From: Solanum dulcamara | Taxonomy: Eukaryota > Streptophyta > Magnoliopsida > Solanales > Solanaceae | Length of the DNA stretch: 64,000 nt | Reading direction: 5' to 3' | NCBI RefSeq assembly: GCF_947179165.1 | Contig: NC_077240.1 | Coordinates: 55,872,501 to 55,936,500, forward strand | Shown here: one piece after another, positions 35,309 to 45,835 of the stretch | Layout: each line of letters begins with the position of its first letter | Position numbering within the stretch: the stretch's first letter is position 1 | Program-made: the position numbers and the translations under genes | Notes under the pieces: model-generated | Seen by the model: the letters and a program-made list of their open reading frames with translations, nothing else | The model's database searches: none | Told to the model about the DNA's origin: nothing

Positions 35309-36182
35309 TTTCATACAGAAGAAACAAGTCAATAGATGCAACACAGGGTAAGTGGAGAATTGAGTCCAGGAGAATTACAACCCCCCTGCAGTTTTGTAAT
35401 ATTAGGATGATTGATGTACGTCAGCTATTGTACAGTGAAAAACTCCACGATTTAATAATCTAAACGTAACATAGCTAGAGTAATCTATTCCTTTTCTTAA
35501 TCTGTGCATAGTTGATTGCCATGTATTTGTGCTCGATGAGATCCTTTCTTGTTTAATTGCCTATAAGAACTTTTTGTAGGACTTGATGTCTTGTGTTAGG
35601 AATTTTTTTAGGTTTTATTACCTTCAGAATTATGGAGGACTTGATGGTATTTGTGCCTTTATTAACAGCAGCCAGACAAACACTTCTTTTAATAGCCAAA
35701 AGTAAAATTTGTTGTCTTAGTTATCAGCCACCACACACATGCGTAGGTTGAGTGAGGTAACATATTGCACTTGTAATATGACTGCATAGAATAAATTTCA
35801 AAAGCACAGTTGACAATATTTTGTTTACGATCTGAGTTGTAGTTTGCATACCTACTAGTCTGACCTATTCCTTGCAGTACCATCTGCACTTAAGCTTTCG
35901 TAAGGCGTAGGGACTAGGGGCAGGTTTTCATTTTATGAGGAGGTAAACTTGGTTAGAAGATTTTTTCATGTCAAATGCTAATATTTGTTGAAGCGTGAGA
36001 ATTGGAAGTTTTGGCAGGAATGGTTAGCACGTTTCAAGTCTTAGGGAAATCTGTCATCACCCAAATTTCTTAGCCGCTACTGGCACCTAACGAGTCACCA
36101 CTTACTTAGATGAACCATTCTCTGAAGTTACTTTTCGTAACACAGCTTTCATTACAACATCCTAGCATAGTTAATACATAAA
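35309..36182. other. ALKBH6 3' UTR and downstream flank
   Basis: The 3' UTR must start at 35309; its end is not visible, and the AT-rich sequence offers no convincing polyadenylation signal. Nothing else is recognisable up to the foldback fragment at 36183; the ORF at 35689-35889 (minus) has no support. Confidence 0.5.
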
Positions 36183-36400
36183 ATGGTCAAAAATGTCTTT
36201 AAATTATGTGAAATTCAATAAAATTATCTCCCGTTAATATTTTAGTCTAAAAATACCTCTGTCATCAATATTTTGGTCTAAAAGAGTCAAAACTATTTTT
36301 CCTTAATAAATATGTTATTTCTTTTCATGTTAAACACATTCTTTTTTCAAAATAATAATAATTGTAACTCATCATTAATTTTCAATATATATATATATAG
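36183..36400. mobile_element. Foldback-type element, copy 3, truncated
   Basis: One arm only: AATGGTCAAAAATGTC, TTTTAGTCTAAAAATACC, CATCAATATTTTGGTC, TGTTAAACACATTC, as in copies 1 and 2. It ends in an AT microsatellite (36389-36400). The next 270 bp (36401-36666) are AT-rich and unassigned. Confidence 0.65.
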
Positions 36401-36666
36401 GTGTGTGTTTCGCTGTCGTTAGATTATATGGCGACATCAGCCGACATCAGAGTTTATATTATTAGAATAAAAGGAGTTTAAAAATGGAGAAACTCTCTAA
36501 TTACACAAACATTCCTACCATATTTACTAATTTTTCTATAGTTTAAAATAGTTACATTTTATACCACTAATAAATAATGGGAAAAGAACATTTATAACCC
36601 AAAAAGAGAAAGTATTTATCCTTAAATGTCTCATTACTTTCATATCCCCTTTTTATTTTAAAATTG

Positions 36667-37170
36667 CATGGGGTATCAATATACCGACGGAGTATCACAG
36701 AGGATTAAACTCAATCGTATATAATATTGATATAGTATCAATATACCGAGGGAGTATGTCATAAAGAAGAAGGGGAGCCTTGGAGTAATTGGTAAAGTTG
36801 CTGCCATGTGACTAGGAGGTCACGGGTTCAAGCCTTGGAAATAGCCTCTGACAGAAATATAAGGTAAGGCTGCGTACAATAGACCCTTGTGGTCGGGCCC
36901 TTCCCCTGGACCCTGCGCATAGCGGGAGCATTAGTGCACCGGGCTGCCCTTTTTTTATGTCATAAAGAATATATTTTCTACTAATTAGAGTTTAATAAAT
37001 AAGATTGTAACTTTAATAATTTTCTCTCAATTGTTTATTTTTATTTCTTGAAAAAGAGCCCAATCATATATGATACCGATAAGGTATCAATATATCGATG
37101 TAATATCACAGAGAATTAAGTTCAATCCTATATGATACAAATGTGATATCAATATACCGATGAAATATCA
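36667..37170. repeat. ~66-bp tandem repeat interrupted by an Au SINE
   Basis: The phrase GGTATCAATATACCGA...TATCACAGA..ATTAA..TCAATC recurs at about 36675, 36733, 37086 and 37150. Neighbouring units are about 60-67 bp apart. The SINE and its target duplication lie between the second and third units. Confidence 0.6.
36769..36956 (+). mobile_element. Au-type SINE with 13-bp target duplication
   Basis: The 188-bp element is flanked by exact ATGTCATAAAGAA repeats (36756-36768, 36957-36969). It starts GAAGGGGAGCCTTGGAGTAA, has the box-B match GGTTCAAGCC (about 36826), the conserved AAGGCTGCGTACAATAGACC and CACCGGGCTGCCC, and ends in a T run. These are the marks of the Au SINE family, known from grasses and Solanaceae. 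RNA polymerase III would transcribe it; LINE enzymes move it. Confidence 0.9.
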
Positions 37171-37394
37171 CAGATGATTAATTCATAATAGTATGCTGAC
37201 ATCATGTTGATGTCATGCACGAAATAAGAAAGGAGAAAGTAGGATAAATAATTTGGGTCATGGGTCCATTAAGGATAAGTAGTTTGGGTTGGATCTAATT
37301 TGGGTAAATAGTTTTACAATTGAGTCTATTTTGTGTAGTTTTTCCATAAATAATTTCATTACAGATTTCAAGTCGGATATACTTAGATACTTAT

Positions 37395-37730
37395 TTTTTG
37401 CTATCAGATACACTAAAGTAGGGAGAGAGGTGAGATAGAATAGGAGGAAGGCGAGTGAGATTTGTCTATGTATCTCAGATACATGCGAATCACACTAGAT
37501 ACATGTATTTTTATGTATCTGATGTAATTCACATGTATCTGGGTTATCCGATACATAGGAGAGTGGCGAGTGAGATGGGAGGAAGGCAAGGGAGACGAGC
37601 GAGATTCGTCTGTGTATTCGAAATACATGCGAATCCACTTTAATACAATGTGCTTAGAATAAATTACATTTAATTTTGACCCATGTATCCCAATATACAT
37701 GTAGATGTATTAGGACACATCAAAATCTGA
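37395..37730. repeat. GTATC-rich duplicated block
   Basis: Two related segments about 137 bp apart (from 37443 and 37579) share GAGGAAGGC(G/A)AG, TCGTCTGTGTAT/TTGTCTATGTAT and ATACATGCGAATC. GATACA and TGTATC words recur throughout in both orientations. Small ORFs on both strands follow from the repeat. The following 37731-38192 is AT-rich and shows no feature. Confidence 0.6.
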
Positions 37731-38192
37731 TAAGATTTATAATATTGCAAACTAGCGTGTATCTAAATAATTAGCTCCTAAACTAGTTGGTTTATGTAAG
37801 TTACTCTTTAAAAATACAAACTCTGCCCAAAGTGCTAATCCTAAATCTAATTGAACAAAATAATAAACAAAAGAGGAGAAAATATCCAAATACACCCCAA
37901 CCTATTTGCCAATTCATAACTGCATAGCAATACTTCACATGGGTCCTATTACCCCCTAACCTTTTATTTTTGATATTTTGTAACCCTTAAACGTTGATCT
38001 TTTGTCATTAACTAGATATATACATATGATTGTAAACACACGCTAAGAGGGCCTACTTTCTTCAATTTTATTTTACTAGTTAGTTTTGATCCAGTGGACC
38101 CCACTTTTTCTACTTTTCTCTTTTAATTAGGTTAAAATCCCCAATTCTAAACATAACCAACATTCAGTCTACTCTTCAATTGAGTATCAACC

Positions 38193-38407
38193 TTTCTTCT
38201 TCTTCTTCTTCTTCTTCTTCTTCTTCTTCTTCTTCTCCTTCTCCTTTTTCTTCTCCTCCTCCTCCTCCTCCTCCTCCTCCTCCTTCTGCTCCTTCTTCTC
38301 CTTCTCCTCCTTCTCCTTCTCCTCCTCCTTCTCCTCCTCCTTCTTCTTCTGCTCCTCCTCCTTCTGCTCCTCCTTCTTGTCCTCCTTCTTCTCCTTCTTC
38401 TTCTTCT

Positions 38408-38442
<35 letters not shown>

Positions 38443-38557
38443 TTCCTCTTCTACTTCTCTTCTCCTTATCTTTCTTCTTCTCTTTCTTCTACTTCTCCTT
38501 CTTCTTCTTCTCCTCCTCCTTCTTCTTCTCCTCCTTCTTCTTCTTCTTCTTCTTAGC
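38193..38557. repeat. (TTC/TCC)n polypyrimidine microsatellite
   Basis: About 365 bp of nearly pure pyrimidine on the + strand in TTC and TCC triplets, with a few G (TCTGCTCC) interruptions. Mirror-repeat polypurine-polypyrimidine tracts can form triplex (H-) DNA. The 127-codon ORFs on both strands (Ser/Pro-rich and Glu/Arg-rich) result from triplet register and are not genes. Confidence 0.95.
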
Positions 38558-39303
38558 AAGTAATTCTCATTTACTTAGAATTGATTTTTCCTCACTCTCA
38601 CTTTTTTTCATTTCAGAAATCATCTTTTTAAAGAGTCCTTTTCGCTTAGCTCATTCTATTTGGAGAAGCACCTATAGTTATGGTGGATTAAGAATGGGTC
38701 TTTTCAAGATTACTTGCTCCGTCACCTCAGATAATTTTAACATTATTATATATCATGTGATGTAATTATTTTAAAAAATAAATAAAATCTATTTTGGAGT
38801 AAAAAATTAGGTCTTGAAAATTATTATTTTTTAAATCTTCAGGGGTCAGATATAATGGTGGACGAGAAAAGTAATTTTGTGATTCTCCGAGGGAAAGGGA
38901 AAAGAATGGGTGTACATACATTGTGGTTCTATATTTATGAGTTGAAGAGGGAAATAACTTATTTTTGGGCATTGACAGGAGAAATTCTTTTAAATTCCAT
39001 AGCTAGATCTCGTTTACCTTGCAATTCTATATTTATAAGCAAGGAAAATAAATTTTGAACCTAAAATCTGAAATAACAAAATTAGAGAAGATTATGAATC
39101 CTAAAGCTTCAAGCTTTAAAATAGAAGTTATCATTGGAAGCTCTAACAATGAAAGACAATTTTATTCAAGCTTCAAGCCTTGAAAATGGCATAAAAGAGG
39201 AAGAAGATAGAAGATTTGTGGGAGAAAAAGGGCTTAGAAATGCAAAGATTTGTGGGAGAAAAAGGGCTTAGAAATGCAAGTTGTAATTGGAAGCCTTAAT
39301 TTT
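38558..39303. other. Unassigned spacer with a 34-bp duplication
   Basis: No gene or element is recognised. A 34-bp unit beginning AAGATTTGTGGGAGAAAAAG is duplicated at 39211 and 39245, with very little divergence. The ORFs at 38766-39058 have no support. Confidence 0.6.
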
Positions 39304-40653
39304 TGTAAGACCCCCGAAGTCAGAAAGTTGGAATAAAAAGGAAAAACTCAAGAAAAGTCTACTAATTCCAAGTCTACGAGTTGGTCTATGACTCGTAGGT
39401 ACTTTTATGGGTCTTAGAGACGACTCGTAGACACGAGTTTAGGGCTAGCAAATTTACTAAGGCAAAAGTGGGATTGACGAGTCACTTGACGACTCGTAGA
39501 AATGAAGACGACTCGTAAAAATGAGTAGTGGTGAAACTTCAGATACCTTCAACTTGCAGGTTTCTCAGGCATGTAAGACGAGCTATTTTTAGGACTCGTA
39601 AGGAAGACTACGAGTCGTAATCATGAGTCGTAACTAAAGATCAGAGGCCCATATTTTAAGATTTCATCAGACCCGCAAGACGAGACCAAACGACGACTCA
39701 TAGAAGTGAAAATGAGTCATAGAAATGACTCTATATAAAGTTCAGAGAGTTGTTTTTCAAGTCTTTCTTAGGGCTGCGGGATGAGTCGTTCTACGACTCG
39801 TCATTGCTTCTACTATTCGTAGACCCTTGTCGTAGAGTTTCTCAATTAAAAATTTAATGAGGAGTAGTTTGGTATTTTCTCTATATTCTACCAATGTATG
39901 TGGACGTTTTTAAGGACTATATTCATTAAGTATTATGTCCTAAATACTCGTAAACTCTTTTATTCCCTCATTATTTCTCCAAATAAATTCTAAACTTCTC
40001 TCCCAAGGTTCCTCAAGAGTTCATCAAGCTTTGGTTAGGGTTTCTTCAAGATCAAGCCTTTATTCTCAAATTCAAATCCAATTTCAATCAAGGTATGTGT
40101 GGATTGATTCATGAGTCTCTTCCACTCATGGAGTCCAAAGTTTACTTCAAAAATCTCATAAATCTCATTAATTTTAAACTTCAATTTTGATGAATTGAGT
40201 TGGGCTGTTTCAATTTTGTTTTCAAATCATTATTAATGATCATTATAATTATTTTTCTACGTAAATTATGCGATTTCAAGTTGAATTATGAATGCCCATG
40301 CATAAAGCTAATTTCTATGATGAATTATATGAATTATGATTATGGAGTTCAATGTTTTCAAGGTATTCTTACTGTTTTCAATCAAATTGACTATGTATAT
40401 GAGTTTTACTCCAAATTCAAGTATGAACTATGATCATGAATTATAAGTATGTTTAAGATATGATTTTCATTCACGTTATGAAGAAAGGTAAATTAGGGCC
40501 TGTAGTGACCTAGAACCTAATGATATGAATTATACAAGTACGATTTGTAATGATGAAAGGCCAATACTCACATTACAATTATGTTATGAAATGATCTATT
40601 CTATGAATTATGAAGTTTATGAACAAGGTATGATCTATGCTATGTATGTTTAC
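39304..40653 (+). mobile_element. Group-A LTR, 5' part
   Basis: It starts TGTAAGACCCCCGAAGTCAG and matches the LTR at 1433 through TTCAAATCC...AAGGTATGTGTGGATTGATTC, GAATGCCCATGCAT and ATGAATTATGAAGTTTATGAACAAG. It breaks off at 40653 where a minus-strand LTR begins (TGTCACGACC). The missing 3' part may be 52722-53817, in which case about 12 kb has been inserted. Confidence 0.7.
39361..39840. repeat. ACTCGTAG / CTACGAGT word cluster inside LTR
   Basis: At least a dozen copies of ACTCGTA or its complement TACGAGT, often doubled as palindromes (CTACGAGTCGTA, ATGAGTCGTTCTACGACTCG). It starts about 60 bp inside the LTR, the position held by CCATGG-type words in the LTR at 1433. Confidence 0.85.
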
Positions 40654-42988
40654 TGTCACGACCCAAGCCTAGGGCCTAGACGAAAGATGGCGAATGAGGA
40701 AACCGAAAGTACCTCAAACAAGTCTTTTAACATTCTTTTAGCCTTTCATAGGTAATGACAATAAATAAACAAGCAAAAATTATAATAGTAAATCTTCAAC
40801 TTACATATGTCCAACAATACCTCTAACTTTTAAATTTAACGGGGCTAAGACAAGTTCCTAACTCACCCTCAATCATAATAGAAAGAAATGCCATAAGTGT
40901 ATAAAGATCTCAACATATCATAAGCTAGAAATATAAAAGAGTATTGTTTTCGAAACATGGAAACTCACCAAAATTAGTCTTCAAACAAAATCTCAACTAG
41001 CCACATGGAGGAGAATGAGGAGGAACACTGGTCCCTACATGGTGATATCATGTAGGCAAAAGAGTGTGCGTTAGTACTTTGAATGTACTAAGTATGTAAG
41101 CATACATGAATATTGAGGAAACATTAAAACATTTATGTAATATGAAACATAATGCAATGAATGCATAATCAATCATATAGATATCCTTTAAAATATTCAT
41201 TTGTGGGAAGATGACCATAACCGACATTTAAGACCATGCGAGCTATTACATGGAATCCAACATAACCTCCTATGTTGGCCAGAGAGACTACTTGCCGGGT
41301 AGAACTCCATCAACTTCATTTATTTTTTTAACTTTAACTTTAAGGGCTATTTGTAGATCCATTAGCCTAAGCCAACAAGGGCTCCTATGTTGACACATAG
41401 TTAATGAGACAAAGGGTTGCTACTAGGATTTACTTACTAAATTCCACCTTAATGACCCATTCGGTGCTAAGTCAATCCCACAGAATAGTTTAATACTTCA
41501 AAATAGTCATAGCATATAGCTTGAGAATTCAAAACATCATATTTGGTAGAATAACTCATTAAAACCTTTGGTAATTCAAATATGCAAGAACTGTCCTTAT
41601 TTCATAAAGAATCTATTATTCATATCATTTCATCATTCTTTCAATTTATAAGACTCCCTTTTGATCATAAATATTACTTTCATAAACATTCATTTGGAGT
41701 CAAAGCTTTCAAGTAAAACTTTATTGAAAACATACTAAAACTAGGTGGGTTCAAATCACTTCAACTTTCAAACATGAATGTAAATGAAATTATACATAAA
41801 TAATTTGAAATCCATCAATTAAAAATCATGCTTTAAACAACCCACCATGAATTTCAAGAACCTTTACAGATCTAAATAGAGAAAATACTTGCAAACCATC
41901 AATTCATACATATGACATTATTTTGCGTCAAAATAGACCAATAATCATTAGTTTAACCATGATTCATGCTGTTAAGTAGAAATAAGAATTACCCATAAGA
42001 AAATTTTACTTGAAATCAAGAGATTTAGTTGAAAGAGTTTTGAACTACATGGGTGGAAAAATCCATGGACGAACACCCACATAACTTAGAGTAAAGCTTA
42101 AAGAAAATAAAAATAATTTATCTTATAATAAAAATACTTTAGGCATTAGAGTGAAATGAATACTCTCATTGAAGCCTTACATACCTGGAATCCGAAGCGT
42201 TACTTAGAATCGAAGGACTTAATAAACACTCTTGAATCCTAGCCTTTTCTCCTCGTCGGAGCGTTTTGTGTACTACCCGGAGTATATGAATTACCGAAAT
42301 AGTATTTCTACACTACTAAGAACTAAAACTATATTTTGAGAATAAGCAAATGAGTGTATAGAGAGAAGAGTTGCTTGAGAAAGCTTGATGAATAAAATAA
42401 TAAAATAAGGTGAGTATTTATAGGTGTGAAGAAGGGACCTAATAATAATTAAAATAATTATAAAGAAAAATATAAAAATTTAGTGAAAGATTGTGATGTC
42501 ATGGGTGATGTCAAATGGAGGACTATTGATGTCATGGGTGATGTCAAATGGATCTAGATCATTCCATAGTTGGTGAGATGAACCTTCTTTTAACGGAATA
42601 CCCTTTTTCGGAGCTGCATTTGAGAAAGAGAACTTCCTCAGTAGGGTTTGGTGTCTTAATATGAATTGTTTTTCTAGGAGTCTAATTTCATATTGTTCAA
42701 GAATCAACCGATTTGGATTATCTTGCAGTGAGATATAATTTTTCTTCTACAAATACTCTATTTTATCACAACACCATGTCTTGCAACAATTAATTTATTT
42801 GACCTACTTAACCTCCAAAATGTAAAATATGGTCTTCCAAAAGTTGTAGGTAATGATGTTGGAGTTATTCATAAATTTGAACTACCTAATTTGGACCATC
42901 ATATTAAAAGTTATTCCCCAAATACAGAAGCGATATCATTTTCATCGAGAATTGGAACATCATATACAATGTTTTTAGGGGTGTTATA
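40654..42988 (-). mobile_element. Gypsy 3' LTR (minus), group-A related
   Basis: In minus orientation it starts TATAACACCCCTAAAAAC (42988) and ends CTTGGGTCGTGACA (40654), about 2.3 kb. The downstream half aligns with group-A LTRs (GTAGGCAAAAGAGTG, ACTAAGTATGTAAGCATAC, CATAACCTCCTATG). A purine tract CCCAAGGGGAAGAT lies beyond 42988, followed by integrase/chromodomain, giving the right order for a 3' LTR. It begins inside the plus-strand LTR. Confidence 0.7.
42493..42553. repeat. 35-bp duplication (GATGTCATGGGTGATGTCAA)
   Basis: Two copies start at 42493 and 42528; each contains GATGTCA twice. It lies in the upstream part of the minus-strand LTR. Confidence 0.85.
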
Positions 42989-43199
42989 TTATCTTCCCCT
43001 TGGGAACATTCGTCCTCGAATGAGGAAAGAATTAACTTGAGTAGAGAAGAGTGTAAACCAATAACCTATCATTAATGCAATAGTGCAATTTAAAATATCG
43101 TTCGAAACATATTTCATAATTTTGCAAGCATATGACAAGAAAAGTTGAAATGCAAGGATTTCAAGTAATTGAGCAAGGAAAACTTAATACCTTAGGTTT

Positions 43200-44085
43200 G
43201 GGTAGAGGGAAAAAGAAGAGGGTATCTCTTAATCATATTTGCTTCCGCTACCTATGTAGCACTTTCAATTTGTTGATTCCTCCAAAGGACTTTAACTGAT
43301 GCAACTTCTTTATTCCTCAATCTCGGTCCAAATTTTAAGCCAGAACTTCTTCATAGGTCAAGTTTTCTTCAACATTCACTACTCTCAATGGAACAATGGA
43401 ACTAGGATCACCCACACATTTTCTCAACATAGACACATGAAACACCAGATGAACTATGGCCATTTCCAATGGTAACTCCAACTTATATGCAACTTTGCCA
43501 ACACGTCTCACGATTCTATAAGGCCCTACATACCTAGGGCTCAATTTCCCTTTCTTACCAAACCGAACCACACCCTTTATGGGTGAAACCTTTAGATACA
43601 CCCAATCGTTCACATTAAACTCAAGATCCCTTCTTCTAGTATCGGAATAGGACTTTTGACGACTCTAAGCCATCTTCAACCTTTCTCTAATGATCTTCAC
43701 CTTCTCTAAAGCATCAAGTACCAAATCGGGGCACAACAAGGTCATCTCACCTACTTCGAACCAACCAATCGGGGATCTACATCGTCTCCCATACAAATCC
43801 TCAAATGGTGCTATCTCAATACTTGAGTTAACTATTATTATAGGCAAACTCGATGAGAAGTAGATGATCATCCCAATTTCCTTTAAACTCTAACACACAA
43901 GCCCTTAACATATCTTTTAGTTTTTGAATTATCCTTTCAGCTTGCCCATCCATTTAAGGATGGAATGCGGTGCTCAATTTTACCTTAGTACCGAGGCCCT
44001 TTTGAAATGATCTCCAAAAGTGAGAAGTGAATTGGGTGCCACGATCCAAAATAATGGATAACGGCACACCATGCGTCTACCTCAT
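43200..44085 (-). pseudogene. Gypsy integrase C-terminus and chromodomain
   Basis: Minus-strand order: integrase core end (ILDRGTQFTSHFWRSFQKGLG, about 44060-43990; [20 protein letters not shown]), MAPFEDLYGRRCRSPIGWFE-type sequence (reads IAPFEDLYGRRCRS), GPY/F module [20 protein letters not shown] and LRKCVGDPSS (43613-43335), and chromodomain [16 protein letters not shown] ending RYPLLFP (about 43215). It breaks at about 44085, where similarity switches to unassigned sequence. Frameshifts and stops are present. Confidence 0.8.
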
Positions 44086-44800
44086 ACTGATTGTATAAAA
44101 GTAGTTGTGCAACCTACGAATATATATACAATATAAGACCAAGCGGAGGAGTACATGAGGAAAAGGGGGTTATGATATTTTAGACACATTACAGAGAAAT
44201 ACAAAGAGAAGTTAAATCAAATGACCAAAAAGAACATGGTCATGGTTGAACTAAAGATCTACCCCAATACTGGTTGTAAAATAGAAGAGGAGAGGGCAAG
44301 GCAGAACCTGAAGACTAGCGAGATGACACTAAGGTAAATCTTGGGCGAAGTTGAGTTCCTTCACACATTATTGCAAGAATTGAAATGTATCGTGTTATAG
44401 AAAAATTGAATCCAAATCTGAGGAAAAGAACCATGGAAGAATCAGAACTAACAATGAAGCAAGGACCCAAGATTATGTACCTAGAGTGTTATAAGTAGGG
44501 TTAAGAGAGTTGTAAAAGGGCTTAAGCAAAATGAGTAGGAGTAGCTAGTTACTAACAAATGGCGTACTGGTATGCCAAAGTTCTACAATACTATACCAGT
44601 AATGATAGACAAAGCACAGAATGGCTATGAAGGTTATCATGTGAGGGAACTTCAGAACCATTCGGTCGCCAACTCTGATGGGCAAAAAGCAAAACCCAAA
44701 AGGTAAGGGTACCAGTTGATATCGTCTAAAGAAGGCAAGAAGTAATATATAAGGTCAAAGATTTCACAACATGACCTTAGCTATAAGACTCATTTTTCAC
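44086..44800. other. Unassigned stretch between two pol remnants
   Basis: No domain could be read in any frame. The position, upstream of a plus-strand integrase, suggests decayed pol or a non-coding filler, but this cannot be shown. Confidence 0.3.
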
Positions 44801-45835
44801 TCCATGGAAGGATGATGGTATATAGAATGTCATTTGCAGATTAACAATATCAGCCGTGTTCCTTCGATCAAGGATTACCTGTTCAGCCGAGATTGTGTGA
44901 AATTATGGATCAAGAGAATGGTGGGACTTTATGGAGTTCCCATAACTATTGTCTCAGACGAAGGAGCTCGAGTTACAGTTAACTACTGAAGATCAGCCTA
45001 CAAAGAGATTGGGAATACAGACAGGTCTTCGTACACTATTGTACCCTCAGACCGATGGACATACTAAGCTTACTAGCTAAATGCTAGAAGATATGTTGCG
45101 GGCCTATACAATTGACTCCAAAGGTAGCTCAGACAATTGTCTACTACCTATCAAGATTACTTATGATATTAACTATCATTCTAGTCTCCGGATGGCCCCA
45201 TGTAAGACTTTGTATGACAGAAAGTATAGGTCTCCATTGGTTAGTCTGATGTTGGAAAACCACGACTAATAGGCCCAGACATGGTCCAATGGGCTATAGA
45301 GAAGGTAAAGCTTATTCAGGAGAGATTATTAGCTATCCAAAGTCGACAGAAGCTATATGCAGACAATCAATGTCGACCTTTGGAATTTCAAGTGAGTGAC
45401 TAGATGTCCTTAAAGGTGTCGCCCATGAAAGAAGTAATGAGGTTTGGCAAGAAAGGGAAGCTGGGTCCGAGATATATTGTCCCTTACTAGATCCTTCACT
45501 GAATAGGCAAGGTTGCCTATGAGCTAGACTTACCAACGGATCTGGAAACAGTACATCCAGTCTTCCATGTATCAATGCTTCGCAAGTGCATTGGTTATCC
45601 ATTCTGAATATATCCCGTAGATGATATCCAGGTCACAGAGGAGTTATCCTACAAAGAGCAACCTATCACTATCCTGGATCGACAGATTAGAAGATTGCAG
45701 ACTAAGGATGTAGCTTCCGTCAAGGTGTTATAGAGAAATAAGAATCGCAAAGAAATGACCTAGGAAGCTGAAGAGGAGGTGAAACACAAATATCCATACC
45801 TATTCCCTATGTATACATGTAATTCCAACTTTTGA
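44801..45835 (+). pseudogene. Group-B integrase and chromodomain, heavily decayed
   Basis: Across frames: GLYGVPITIVSDEGARVT (catalytic SDxG present, about 44920), LEDMLRAYTIDSKGSSDNCL (45081), LRMAPCKTLYDRKYRSPL, then [49 protein letters not shown] and LDRQIRRLQTKDVASVKVL, ending EEVKHKYPYLFPMYT (about 45810). This is the group-B chromodomain gypsy end; a purine tract (AAAGGGGGAAGGA, 45945-45957) and the LTR follow. Many stops. Confidence 0.75.

Noticed and set aside
36769..36956. tRNA-like box B (GGTTCAAGCC) considered as a tRNA
   Set aside because: Part of an Au SINE with its own target duplication.
38176..38563. 127-codon ORFs on both strands (Ser/Pro-rich and Glu/Arg-rich)
   Set aside because: They are translations of a triplet polypyrimidine microsatellite with no domain or gene context.
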